A stretch of DNA of 64,000 bases from Siphonodentalium dalli (lineage: Eukaryota; Mollusca; Scaphopoda; Gadilida; Siphonodentaliidae). Below, one piece after another: positions 12,937 to 29,063 of the stretch. The position numbers and the translations under genes were made by a program. The notes under the pieces were generated by a model, which was given only the letters and a program-made list of their open reading frames with translations, had not been told where the DNA came from and did not search any database. The DNA is taken from contig CP136069.1 in NCBI GenBank assembly GCA_032622095.1, forward strand, positions 106,792,278-106,856,277, given 5' to 3'. Numbering within the stretch: position 1 is the first letter of the stretch; the number at the start of each line of letters is the position of its first letter.

Positions 12937-15500
12937 CCCATACATCTATAGGTATCCCCACCAGATACATCTATAGGTATCCCCACCACATACATATATA
13001 GGTATCCCCACCACACATCTATAGGTATCACCACCACATACATATATAGGTATCACCACCACACACATATAGGTATCCCCACCACACACATATATAGGTA
13101 TCCCCACCACACACAAATATAGGTATCCCCACCACATACATATATAGGTCTCCCCACCACATACATCTAGAGGTATCCCCACCACACACATCTATATGTA
13201 TCCCCACCACACACATATATAGGTATCCCCACCACATACATCTATATGTATCCCCACCACACACATATATAGGTATCCCCACCACATACATCTATAGGTA
13301 TCCCCACCACATACATCTATAGGTATCCCCACCACACACATATAGGTATCCCCGCCACACACATCTATAGGTATCACCTCCACATACATCTATAGGTATC
13401 CCCACCACATACATCTATAGGTATCCCCACCACATACATCTATAGGTATCCCCACCACACACATATAGGTATCCCCGCCACACACATCTATAGGTATCCC
13501 CACCACATTCATCTATAGGTATCCCCACCACACAAATATATAGGTATCACCACCACATACATATATAGGTATCCCCGCCACAGACATATATAGGTATTCC
13601 CGCCACATACATATATAGGTATCCTCACCACACACATCTATAGGTATCCCCACCACACACATATATAGGTATCCCCACCACACAAATCTATAGGTATCCC
13701 CACCACATACATCTATAGGTATTCCCACCACACACATCTATAGGTATCCCCACCACACACATATATAGGTATCACCACCACGTACATATATAGGTATCCC
13801 CGCCACACACATATATAGGTATCCCCACCACACACATATATATAGGTATCACCGCCACACACATATATAGGTATCCCCACCACATACATATATAGGTATC
13901 ACCACCACATACATATATAGGTATCCTCACCACACACATCTATAGGTATCGCCACCACACACATATATAGGTATCCCCACCACACACATCTATAAGTATC
14001 CCCACCACATACATATAAAGGTATCCCCACCACATACATATATAAGTATCCCCGCCACATACATATATAGGTATCCCCACCACATACATATATAGGTATC
14101 CCCGCCACACACATATATAGGTATCCCCACCACACACATATATAGGTATCCCCACGAAACACATATATAGGTATCCCCACCACATACATATATAGGTCTC
14201 CCCACCACATACATGTATAGGTATCCCCACCACATACATATATAGGTATCCCCGCCACACACATATATAGGTATTCCCGCCACATACATATATAGGTATC
14301 CCCACCACACACATATATATGTATCAACACCACACACATATATAGGTATCACCACCACATACATCTATAGGTATCCCCACCACATACATCTATGGGTATT
14401 CCCGACACATACATATATAGGTATCCCCACCACACACGTATATAGGTATCCCCACCACATACATATATAGGTATCCTCGCCACACACATCTATAGGTATC
14501 ACCACCACACACATATATACGTATCACCACCACACACATCTATATGAATCACCACCACATACATATATAGGTATTCCCAACACATACATATATAGGTATC
14601 CCCACCTCATACATCTATAGGTATCCCCGCCAGACACATCTATAGGTATCACCACCACACACATCTATAGGTATCACCACCACATACATATATAGGTACC
14701 CCACCACATACATATATAGGTATCCACACCACATACATATATAGGTATCCCCGCCACACACATATATAGGTATCACCACCACATATATATATAGGTATCC
14801 CCACCACATACATCTATATGTCTCTCCACCACACACATCTATAGTATCCCCACCACACACATCTATAGGTATCCCCGCCACACACATATATAGGTATCCC
14901 CACCACATATATATATAGGTATCCCCACCACATACATCTATAGGTATCCCCACCACATACATATATAGGTATCACCACCACATTCATATATAGGTATCCC
15001 CGCCACATACATATATAGGTATCCTCACCACATACATATATAGGTATCCTCACCACACATCTATAGGTATCCTCACCATACACATATATAGGTATCCCCA
15101 CCACATACATATATAGATATCCCCGCCACACACATATATAGGTATCCCCACCACACACATATATAGATATCCCCACCACACACATATATAGGTATCACCA
15201 CCACATACATATATAGGTATCCCAACCACATACATATATAGGTATCCCCACCACATACATATATAGGTATCCCCACGACATACATATATAGGTATCCCCA
15301 CCACATACATATATAGGTATCACCACCACACACATCTATAGGTATCCCCACCACATACATCTATATGTATCCCCACCACAAACATCTATAGATATCCCCA
15401 CCACATACATATATAGGTATCCCCACCACATACATATATAGGTATCCCCACCACATACATATAAAGGTATCACCACCACACACATATATAGGTATCCCCA
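12937..15500. repeat. 2.57-kb HOR, copy 2, mosaic
   Basis: Up to about 14,295 this copy follows copy 1 at an offset of 2,572. From about 14,298 it follows the 2.98-kb HOR at 6,184-7,790 with a constant offset of 8,114 (GTATCAACACC at 6,207 and 14,321). The switch falls inside a normal-length unit with no lost register. The block is therefore a recombinant of two HOR types. Confidence 0.78.
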
Positions 15501-17390
15501 CCCATACATCTATAGGTATCCCCACCAGATACATCTATAGGTATCACCACCACATACATATATAGGTATCACCACCACACACATATAGGTATCCCCACCA
15601 CACACATATATAGGTATCCCCACCACACACAAATATAGGTATCCCCACCACATACATATATAGGTCTCTCCACCACATACATCTAGAGGTATCCCCACCA
15701 CACACATCTATATGTATCCCCACCACACACATATATAGGTATCCCCACCACATACATCTATATGTATCCCCACCACACACATATATAGGTATCCCCACCA
15801 CATACATCTATAGGTATCCCCACCACATACATCTATAGGTATCCCCACCACACACATATCGGTATCCCCGCCACACACATCTATAGGTATCACCTCCACA
15901 TACATCTATAGGTATCCCCACCACATACATCTATAGGTATCCCCACCACATACATCTATAGGTATCCCCACCACACACATATAGGTATCCCCGCCACACA
16001 AATCTATAGGTATCCCCACCACATTCATCTATAGGTATCCCCACCACACAAATATATAGGTATCACCACCACATACATATATAGGTATCCCCGCCACAGA
16101 CATATATAGGTATTCCCGCCACATACATATATAGGTATCCTCACCACACACATCTATAGGTATCCCCACCACACACATATATAGGTATCCCCACCACACA
16201 CATCTATAGGTATCCCCACCACATACATCTATAGGTATCCCCACCACACACATCTATAGGTATCCCCACCACACACATATATAGGTATCACCACCACGTA
16301 CATATATAGGTATCCCCACCACACACATATATATAGGTATCCCAGCCACACACATATATAGGTATCCCCACCACATACATATATAGGTATCACCACCACA
16401 TACATATATAGGTATCCTCACCTCACACATCTATAGGTATCCCCACCACACACATATAGAGGTATCCCCACCACACACATCTATAAGTATCCCCACCACA
16501 TACATATATAGGTATCCCCACCACATACATATATAAGTATCCCCGCCACATACATATATAGGTATCCCCACCACATACATATATAGGTATCCCCGCCACA
16601 CACATATATAGGTATCCCCACCACACACATATATAGGTATCCCCACGAAACACATATATAGGTATCCCCACCACATACATATATAGGTCTCCCCACCACA
16701 TACATGTATAGGTATCCCCACCACATACATATATAGGTATCCCCGCCACACACATATATAGGTATTCCCGCCACATACATATATAGGTATCCTCACCACA
16801 CACATCTACAGGTATCCCCACCACATACATATATAGGTATCACCACCACATACATATATAGGTATCCCCACCACACACATATATAGGTATCCCCGCCTCA
16901 TACATATATAGGTTTCACCACCATACACATATATAGGTATCCCCACCACACACATATATATAGGTATCCCCGCCACACACATATATAGGTATCCCCACCA
17001 CATACATATATAGGTATCACCACCACATACATATATAGGTATCCTCACCACACACATCTATAGGTATCCCCACCACACACATATATAGGTATCCCCACCA
17101 CACACATCTATAGGTATCCCCACCACATACATATATAGGTATCCCCACGACATACATATATAAGTATCCCCGCCACATACATATATAGGTATCCCCACCA
17201 CATACATATATAGGTATCCCCACCACACACATATATAGGTATCCCCACCACACACCTATATTGGTATCCCCACCACACACATATATAGGTATCCCCACCA
17301 CATACATATATAGGTCTCCCCACCACATACATCTATAGGTATCCCCACCACACACATCTATATGTATCCCCACCACACACATATATAGGT
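15501..17390. repeat. 2.57-kb HOR, copy 3, incomplete
   Basis: The beginning carries the ACCCATACATC and CATCTAGAGG module in shortened form. From about 16,210 to 17,360 the order of variants equals 11,150-12,300 at an offset of 5,063. Its right part is also the start of the 4.07-kb segment found again at 34.18 kb. Local signatures include the CGAAACAC unit near 16,647 and the expanded ATATATATAGG unit near 16,330. Confidence 0.75.
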
Positions 17391-20370
17391 ATCACCACCA
17401 CATACATATATAGGTATCCCCGCCACAAACATATATAGGTATTTCCGCCACATACATATATAGGTATCCTCACCACACAAATCTATAGGTATCACCACCA
17501 CATACATATATATGTATCACCACCACATACATATATAGGTATCCCCACCACACATATATATAGGTATCCCCGCCACATACATATATAGGTATCACCACCA
17601 TACACATCTATAGGTATCCCCGCCACACACATCTATAGGTATCCCCACCACATACATATATAGGTATCCCCACCACACACATATATAGGTATCCCCACCA
17701 CATACATATATAGGTATCACCACCACACACATATAAGTATCCCCGCCACATACATATAGGTATCCCCACAACACACATATAGGTATCCCCACCACACACA
17801 TCTATAGATATCACCTCCACATACATATAGAGGTATCCCCAACACATACATATATAGGTATCCCCACCACATACATATATAGGTATCCCCACCACATACA
17901 CATATAGTTATCCCCGCCACACACATATATAGGTATCACCACCACACACATATATAGGTATCCCCACCACATACATATATAGGTATCACCATCACACACA
18001 TATATAGGTATCCCCACCACATACATATATTGGTATCCCACCACATACATCTATAGGTATCCCCACCTCACACATATATAGGTATCCCCATCACAAACAT
18101 ACATAGGAATCCCCACCACATACATATATAGGTATCCCCACCACATACATCTATATGTATCCCCACCACACACATATATAGGTATCCCCACCACATACAT
18201 ATATAGGTATCCCAACCACATACATATATATGTATCCCCACCACATACATCTATATGTATCCCCACCACATACATATATAGGTATCCCCACCACATACAT
18301 CTATAGGTATCCCCACCACATACATATATAGGTATCCCCACCACATACATATATAGGTATCCCCACCACATACATATATAGGTATCCCCACCACATACAT
18401 ATATAGGTATCCCCACCACATACATCTATAGGTATCCCCACCACACACATCTATATGTTTCACCACCACACACATCTATAGGTATCACCACCAAACACAT
18501 ATATAGGTATCTCCACCATACACATCAATATGTATCACCGCCACACACATATATAGGTACCCCCACCACATACATCTATAGGTATCCCCACCATACACAT
18601 CTATAGGTATCCCCACCATACACATCTATATGTATAACCGCCACACTCATATATAGGTATCCCCACCACATACATCTATAGGTATCACCACCACATACAT
18701 ATATAGGTATCCCCACCACATTAATCTATAGGTATCCCCACCACACACATCTATATGTATCACCACCACATACATATATAGGTATTCCCACCACACACAT
18801 ATATAGGTATCCCACCACATACATATATAGGTATCCCCACCACACACATATAGGTATCCTCACCACACACATATATAGGTATCCTCACCACACACATATA
18901 TAGGTATCCCCGCCACATACATCTATAGGTATCACCACCACATACATCTATAGTTATCACCACCACATACATATATAGGTATCCCCGCCACATACATATA
19001 TAGGTATCACCACCATACACATCTATAGGTATCCCCGCCACACACATCTATAGGTATCCCCACCACACACATATATAGGTATCCCCACCACATACATATA
19101 TAGGTATCACCACCACACACATATAAGTATCCCCGCCACATACATATAGGTATCCCCACCTCACACATATAGTTATCCCCACCACACACATCTATAGGTA
19201 TCACCTCCACATACATATAGAGGTATCCCCAACACATACATATATAGGTATCCCCACCACATACATATATAGGTATCCCCACCACATACATATATAGTTA
19301 TCCCCGCAACACACATATATAGGTATCCCCACCACACACATATATAGGTATCCCCACCACATACATATATAGGTATCACCATCACACACAAATATAGGTA
19401 TCCCCACCACATACATATATTGGTATCCCACCACATACATCTATAGGTATCCCCACCGCACACATATATTGGTATCCCACCACATACATCTATAGGTATC
19501 ACCACCGCACACATATATAGGTATCCCCATCACATACATACATAGGTATCCCCACCACATACATATATAGGTATCCCCACCACATACATCTATATGTATC
19601 CCCACCACACACATATATAGGTATCCCCACCACATTCATATATAGGTATCCCCACCACATACATATATAGGTATCCCCACCACATACATCTATATGTATC
19701 CCCACCACATACATATATAGGTATCCCCACCACATACATCTATAGGTATCCTCACCACATACATATATAGGTATCCCCACACATACATATATAGGTATCC
19801 GCACCACATACATATATAGGTATCCCCACCACATACATATATAGGTATCCCCACCACATACATCTATAGGTATCCCCACCACACACATCTATATGTATCA
19901 CCACCACACACATCTATAGGTATCCCCACCAAACACATATATAGGTATCCCCACCATACACATCAATATGTATCACCGCCACACACATATATAGGTATCC
20001 CCACCACATACATCTATAGGTATCCCCACCATACACATCTATAGGTATCCCCACCATACACATCTATATGTATAACCGCCACACTCATATATAGGTATCC
20101 CCACCACATACATCTATAGGTATCACCACCACATACATATATAGGTATCCCCACCACATAAATCTATAGGTATCCCCACCACACACATCTATATGTATCA
20201 CCACCACATACATATATAGGTATCCCCACCACACACAGATATAGGTATCCCACCACATACATATATAGGTATCCCCACCACACACATATAGGTATCCTCA
20301 CCACACACATAAATTATATAGGTACTCTCACCACACACATATATAGGTATCCCCGCCACATACATCTATA
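16300..20370. repeat. 4.07-kb segment, left member of a distant pair
   Basis: This segment matches 34,180-38,250 at a nearly constant offset of 17,878-17,880 bp. Landmarks that keep the offset include the expanded TATA unit (16,321 and 34,199), GTATAACCGCC units (18,632 and 36,511; 20,070 and 37,950) and the CATAAATTATAT unit (20,308 and 38,188). Few indels have accumulated, although local spacing differs in places such as 19.4-19.9 kb. The match fails on the left at about 16,300 and on the right at about 20,370. Confidence 0.82.
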
Positions 20371-21295
20371 GGTATCCCCACGACATACATATATAGGTAT
20401 CCCCACCACATACATATATAGGTATCACCACCACACACATCTATAGGTATCCCAACCACATACATCTATATGTATCCCCACCACAAACATCTATAGATAT
20501 CCCCAACACATACATATATAGGTATCCCCACCACATACATATATAGGTATCCCCATCACATACACATATAGTTATCCCCGCCACACACATATATAGGTAT
20601 CACCACCACACACATATATAGGTATCCCCACCACATACATATATAGGTATCACCATCACACACATATATAGGTATCCCCACCACATACATATATTGGTAT
20701 CCCACCACATACATCTATAGGTATCCCCACCGCACACATATATAGGTATCCCCATCACATACATACATAGGTATCCCCACCACATACATATATAGGTATC
20801 CCCACCACATACATCTATATGTATCCCCACCACACACATATATAGGTATCCCCACCACATACATATATAGGTATCCCCACCACATACATATATAGGTATC
20901 CCCACCACATACATCTATATGTATCCCCACCACATACATATATAGGTATCCCCACCACATACATCTATAGGTATCCCCACCACATACATATATAGATATC
21001 CCCACCACATACATATATAGGTATCCCCACCACATACATATATAGGTATCCCCACCACATACATATATAGGTATCCCCACCACATACATCTATAGGTATC
21101 CCCACCACACACATCTATATGTTTCACCACCACACAAATCTATAGGTATCACCACCAAACACATATATAGGTATCTCCACCATACACATCAATATGTATC
21201 ACCGCCACACACATATATAGGTACCCCCACCACATACATCTATAGGTATCCCCACCATACACATCTATAGGTATCCCCACCATACACATCTATAT
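18632..21295. repeat. Two-module HOR, copy 1 (2,664 bp)
   Basis: Each period contains two GTATAACCGCC modules, about 1,438 bp and then 1,226 bp apart. The first module leads into a run without the 5-bp insertion; the second leads into the CATAAATTATAT unit at 20,308. Start and end are anchored on the marker and the true breakpoints are arbitrary. Between the modules are long runs of nearly consensus units, for example around 19.6-19.9 kb. Confidence 0.78.
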
Positions 21296-24200
21296 GTATA
21301 ACCGCCACACTCATATATAGGTATCCCCACCACATACATCTATAGGTATCACCACCACATACATATATAGGTATCCCCACCACATTAATCTATAGGTATC
21401 CCCACCACACACATCTATATGTATCACCACCACATACATATATAGGTATCCCCACCACACACATATATAGGTATCCCACCACATACATATATAGGTATCC
21501 CCACCACACACATATAGGTATCCTCACCACACACATATATAGGTATCCTCACCACACACATATATAGGTATCCCCGCCACATACATCTATAGGTATCACC
21601 ACCACATACATCTATAGTTAGCACCACCACATACATATATAGGTATCCCCGCCACATACATATATAGGTATCACCACCATACACATCTATAGGTATCCCC
21701 GCCACACACATCTATAGGTATCCCCACCACACACATATATAGGTATCCCAACCACATACATATATAGGTATCACCACCACACACATATAAGTATCCCCGC
21801 CACATACATATAGGTATCCCCACCACACACATATAGGTATCCCCACCACACACATCTATAGGTATCACCTCCACATACATATAGAGGTACCCCCAACACA
21901 TACATATATAGGTATCCCCACCACATACATATATAGGTATCCCCACCACATACATACATAGTTATCCCCGCCACACACATATATAGGTATCCCCACCACA
22001 CACATATATAGGTATCCCCACCACATACATATATAGGTATCACCATCACACACAAATATAGGTATCCCCACCACATACATATATTGGTATCCCACCACAT
22101 ACATCTATAGGTATCCCCACCGCACACATATATTGGTATCCCACCACATACATCTATAGGTATCCCCACCGCACACATATATAGGTATCCCCATCACATA
22201 CATACATAGGTATCCCCACCACATACATATATAGGTATCCCCACCACATACATCTATATGTATCCCCACCACACACATATATAGGTATCCCACCACATAC
22301 ATATATAGGTATCCCCACCACATACATATATAGGTATCCCCACCACATACATCTATATGTATCCCCACCACATACATATATAGGTATCCCCACCACATAC
22401 ATCTATAGGTATCCCCACCACATACATATATAGGTATCCCCACACATACATATATAGGTATCCCCACCACATACATATATAGGTATCCCCACCACATACA
22501 TATATAGGTATCCCCACCACATACATCTATAGGTATCCCCACCACACACATCTATATGTATCACCACCACACACATCTATAGGTATCCCCACCAAACACA
22601 TATATAGGTATCCCCACCATACACATCAATATGTATCACCGCCACACACATATATAGGTATCCCCACCACATACATCTATAGGTATCCCCACCATACACA
22701 TCTATAGGTATCCCCACCATACACATCTATATGTATAACCGCCACACTCATATATAGGTATCCCCACCACATACATCTATAGGTATCACCACCACATACA
22801 TATATAGGTATCCCCACCACATAAATCTATAGGTATCCCCACCACACACATCTATATGTATCACCACCACATACATATATAGGTATCCCCACCACACACA
22901 TATATAGTTATCCCACCACATACATATATAGGTATCCCCACCACACACATATAGGTATCCTCACCACACACATAAATTATATAGGTATACTCACCACACA
23001 CATATATAGGTATCCCCGCCACATACATATATAGGTATCCCCACGACATACATATATAGGTATCCCCACCACATACATATATAGGTATCACCACCACAGA
23101 CATATATAGGTATCACCACCACACACATATATAGGTATCCCCACCCATACATCTATAGGTATCTCCACCAGATACATCTATAGGTATCCCCACCACATAC
23201 ATATATAGGTATCCCCACCACACATCTATAGGTATCACCACCACATACATATATAGGTATCACCACCACACACATATAGGTATCCCCACCACACACATAT
23301 ATAGGAATCCCCACCACACACAAATATAGGTATCCCCACCACATACATATATAGGTCTCCCCACCACATACATCTAGAGGTATCCCCACCACACACATCT
23401 ATATGTATCCCCACCACACACATATATAGGTATCCCCACCACATACATCTATATGTATCCCCACCACACACATATATAGGTATCCCCACCACATACATCT
23501 ATAGGTATCCCCACCACATACATCTATAGGTATCCCCACCACACACATATAGGTATCCCCGCCACACACATCTATAGGTATCACCTCCACATACATCTAT
23601 AGGTATCCCCACCACATACATCTATAGGTATCCCCACCACATAAATCTATAGGTATCCCCACCACACACATCTATATGTATCACCACCGCATACATATAT
23701 AGGTATCCCCACCACACACAGATATAGGTATCCCACCACATACATATATAGGTATCCCCACCACACACATATAGGTATCCTCACCACACACATAAATTAT
23801 ATAGGTACTCTCACCACACACATATATAGGTATCCCCGCCACATACATCTATAGGTATCCCCACGACATACATATATAGGTATCCCCACCACATACATAT
23901 ATAGGTATCACCACCACACACATCTATAGGTATCCCAACCACATACATCTATATGTATCCCCACCACAAACATCTATAGATATCCCCAACACATACATAT
24001 ATAGGTATCCCCACCACATACATATATAGGTATCCCCACCACATACACATATAGTTATCCCCGCCACACACATATATAGGTATCACCACCACACACATAT
24101 ATAGGTATCCCCACCACATACATATATAGGTATCACCATCACACACATATATAGGTATCCCCACCACATACATATATTGGTATCCCACCACATACATCTA

Positions 24201-24780
24201 TAGGTATCCCCACCGCACACATATATAGGTATCCCCATCACATACATACATAGGTATCCCCACCACATACATATATAGGTATCCCCACCACATACATCTA
24301 TATGTATCCCCACCACACACATATATAGGTATCCCCACCACATACATATATAGGTATCCCCACCACATACATATATAGGTATCCCCACCACATACATCTA
24401 TATGTATCCCCACCACATACATATATAGGTATCCCCACCACATACATCTATAGGTATCCCCACCACATACATATATAGGTATCCCCCACCACATACATAT
24501 ATAGGTATCCCCACCACATACATATATAGGTATCCCCACCACATACATATATAGGTATCCCCACCACATACATCTATAGGTATCCCCACCACACACATCT
24601 ATATGTTTCACCACCACACACATCTATAGGTATCACCACCAAACACATATATAGGTATCTCCACCATACACATCAATATGTATCACCGCCACACACATAT
24701 ATAGGTACCCCCCACCACATACATCTATAGGTATCCCCACCATACACATCTATAGGTATCCCCACCATACACATCTATAT
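21296..24780. repeat. Two-module HOR, copy 2 (3,485 bp, enlarged)
   Basis: The module order is the same as in copy 1, but the period is about 820 bp longer. The extra length matches the distance between two CATAAATTATAT units at 22,971 and 23,791, so a segment containing that unit was duplicated inside this copy. The ACCCATACATC and CATCTAGAGG module (23.14-23.60 kb) lies between the two insertion units. Confidence 0.75.
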
Positions 24781-27386
24781 GTATAACCGCCACACTCATA
24801 TATAGTTATCCCCACCACATACATCTATAGGTATCACCACCACATACATATATAGGTATCCCCACCACATTAATCTATAGGTATCCCCACCACACACATC
24901 TATATGTATCACCACCACATACATATATAGGTATCCCCACCACACACATATATAGGTACCCCACCACATACATATATAGGTATCCCCACCACACACATAT
25001 AGGTATCCTCACCACACACATATATAGGTATCCTCACCACACACATATATAGGTATCCCCGCCACATACATCTATAGGTATCACCACCACATACATCTAT
25101 AGTTATCACCACCACATACATATATAGGTATCCCCGCCACATACATATATAGGTATCACCACCATACACATCTATAGGTATCCCCGCCACACACATCTAT
25201 AGGTATCCCCACCACACACATATATAGGTATCCCCACCACATACATATATAGGTATCACCACCACACACATATAAGTATCCCCGCCACATACATATAGGT
25301 ATCCCCACCACACACATATAGGTATCCCCACCACACACATATATAGGTATCACCTCCACATACATATAGAGGTACCCCCAACACATACATATATAGGTAT
25401 CCCCACCACATACATATATAGGTATCCCCACCACATACATATATAGTTATCCCCGCCACACACATATATAGGTATCCCCACCACACACATATATAGGTAT
25501 CCCCACCACATACATATATAGGTATCACCATCACACACAAATATAGGTATCCCCACCACATACATATATTGGTATCCCACCACATACATCTATAGGTATC
25601 CCCACCGCACACATATATTGGTATCCCACCACATACATCTATAGGTATCCCCACCGCACACATATATAGGTATCCCCATCACATACATACATAGGTATCC
25701 CCACCACATACATATATAGGTATCCCCCACCACATACATCTATATGTATCCCCACCACACACATATATAGGTATCCCACCACATACATATATAGGTATCC
25801 CCACCACATACATATATAGGTATCCCCACCACATACATCTATATGTATCCCCACCACATACATATATAGGTATCCCCACCACATACATCTATAGGTATCC
25901 CCACCACATACATATATAGGTATCCCCACACATACATTTATAGGTATCCCCACCACATACATATATAGGTATCCCCACCACATACATATATAGGTATCCC
26001 CACCACATACATCTATAGGTATCCCCACCACACACATCTATATGTATCACCACCACACACATCTATAGGTATCCCCACCAAACACATATATAGGTATCCC
26101 CACCATACACATCAATATGTATCACCGCCACACACATATATAGGTAACCCCACCACATACATCTATAGGTATCCCCACCATACACATCTATAGGTATCCC
26201 CACCATACACATCTATATGTATAACCGCCACATTCATATATAGTTATTCCCACCACATACATCTATAGGTATCACCACCACATACATATATAGGTATCCC
26301 CACCACATAAATCTATAGGTATCCCCACCACACACATCTATATGTATCACCACCACATACATATATAGGTATCCCCACCACACACATATATAGGTATCCC
26401 ACCACATACATATATAGGTATCCCCACCACACACATATAGGTATCCTCACCACACACATAAATTATATAGGTATCCTCACCACACACATATATAGGTATC
26501 CCCGCCACATACATATATAGGTATCCCCACGACATACATATATAGGTATCCCCACCACATACATATATAGGTATCACCACCACACACATCTATAGGTATC
26601 CCAACCACATACATATATATGTATCCCCACCACAAACATCTATAGATATCCCCACCACATACATATATAGGTATCCCCACCACATACATCTATAGGTATC
26701 CCCACCACATACATATATAGGTATCACCACCACACACATATATAGGTATCCCCACCCTTACGTCTATAGGTATCTCCACCAGATACATCTATAGGTATCC
26801 CCACCACATACATATATAGGTATCCCCACCACACATCTATAGGTATCACCACCACATACATATATAGGTATCACCACCACACACATATAGGTATCCCCAC
26901 CACACACATATATAGGAATCCCCACCACACACAAATATAGGTATCCCCACCACATACATATATAGGTCTCCCCACCACATACATCTAGAGGTATCCCCAC
27001 CACACACATCTATATGTATCCCCACCACACACATATATAGGTATCCCCACCACATACATCTATATGTATCCCCACCACACACATATATAGGTATCCCCAC
27101 CACATACATCTATAGGTATCCCCACCACATACATCTATAGGTATCCCCACCACACACATATAGGTATCCCCGCCACACACATCTATAGGTATCACCTCCA
27201 CATACATCTATAGGTATCCCCACCACATACATCTATAGGTATCCCCACCACATACATCTATAGGTATCCCCACCACACACATATAGGTATCCCCGCCACA
27301 TACATCTATAGGTATCCCCACCACATTCATCTATAGGTATCCCCACCATACACATCTATAGGTATCCCCACCATACACATCTATAT
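24781..27386. repeat. Two-module HOR, copy 3 (2,606 bp)
   Basis: GTATAACCGCC modules lie at 24,781 and 26,219 (1,438 bp apart), then the CATAAATTATAT unit at 26,457 and the CATCTAGAGG module at 26,982. Offsets to copy 2 are 3,485 for the first part and 3,611 for the CATCTAGAGG unit. CCCCC runs occur near 24,483 and 25,724. Confidence 0.75.
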
Positions 27387-29063
27387 GTATAACCGCCACA
27401 CTCATATATAGGTATCCCCACCACATACATCTATAGGTATCACCACCACATACATATATAGGTATCCCCACCACATTAATCTATAGGTATCCCCACCACA
27501 CACATCTATATGTATCACCACCACATACATATATAGGTATCCCCACCACACACATATATAGGTATCCCACCACATACATATATAGGTATCCCCACCACAC
27601 ACATATAGGTATCCTCACCACACACATATATAGATATCCTAACCACACACATATATAGGTATCCCCGCCACATACATCTATAGGTATCACCACCACATAC
27701 ATCTATAGTTATCACCACCACATACATATATAGGTATTCCCGCCACATACATATATAGGTATCACCACCATACACATCTATAGGTATCCCCGCCACACAC
27801 ATCTATAGGTATCCCCACCACACACATATATAGGTATCCCCACCACATACATATATAGGTATCACCACCACACACATATAAGTATCCCCGCCACATACAT
27901 ATAGGTATCCCCACCACACACATATAGGTATCCCCACCACACACATATATAGGTATCACCTCCACATACATATAGAGGTATCCCCAACACATACATATAT
28001 AGGTATCCCCACCACATACATATATAGGTATCCCCACCACATACATATATAGTTATCCCCGCCACACACATATATAGGTATCCCCACCACACACATATAT
28101 AGGTATCCCCACCACATACATATATAGGTATCACCATCACACACAAATATAGGTATCCCCACCACATACATATATTGGTATCCCACCACATACATCTATA
28201 GGTATCCCCACCGCACACATATATTGGTATCCCACCACATACATCTATAGGTATCCCCACCGCACACATATATAGGTATCCCCATCACATACATACATAG
28301 GTATCCCCACCACATACATATATAGGTATCCCCACCACATACATCTATATGTATCCCCACCACACACATATATAGGTATCCCACCACATACATATATAGG
28401 TATCCCCACCACATACATATATAGGTATCCCCACCACATACATCTATATGTATTCCCACCACATACATATATAGGTATCCCCACCACATACATATATAGG
28501 TATCCCCACCACATACATATATAGGTATCCCCACACATACATTTATAGGTATCCCCACCACATACATATATAGGTATCCCCACCACATACATATATAGGT
28601 ATCCCCCACCACATACATCTATAGGTATCCCCACCACACACATCTATATGTATCACCACCTCACACATCTATAGGTTATCCCCACCAAACACATATATAG
28701 GTATCCCCACCATACACATCAATATGTATCACCGCCACACACATATATAGGTAACCCCACCACATACATCTATAGGTATCCCCCACCATACACATCTATA
28801 GGTATCCCCACCATACACATCTATATGTATAACCGCCACATTCATATATAGTTATCCCCACCACATACATCTATAGGTATCACCACCACATACATATATA
28901 GGTATCCCCACCACATAAATCTATAGGTATCCCCACCACACACATCTATATGTATCACCACCACATACATATATAGGTATCCCACCACACACATATATAG
29001 GTATCCCACCACATACATATATAGGTATCCCCACCACACACATATAGGTATCCTCACCACACA
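27387..29063. repeat. Two-module HOR, copy 4, incomplete
   Basis: GTATAACCGCC modules lie at 27,387 and 28,827 (1,440 bp apart), in the same order as copy 3 at an offset of about 2,607. The array then passes into a shorter HOR of 1.75-2.09 kb. Extra cytosines begin to appear at 28,603. Confidence 0.7.
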
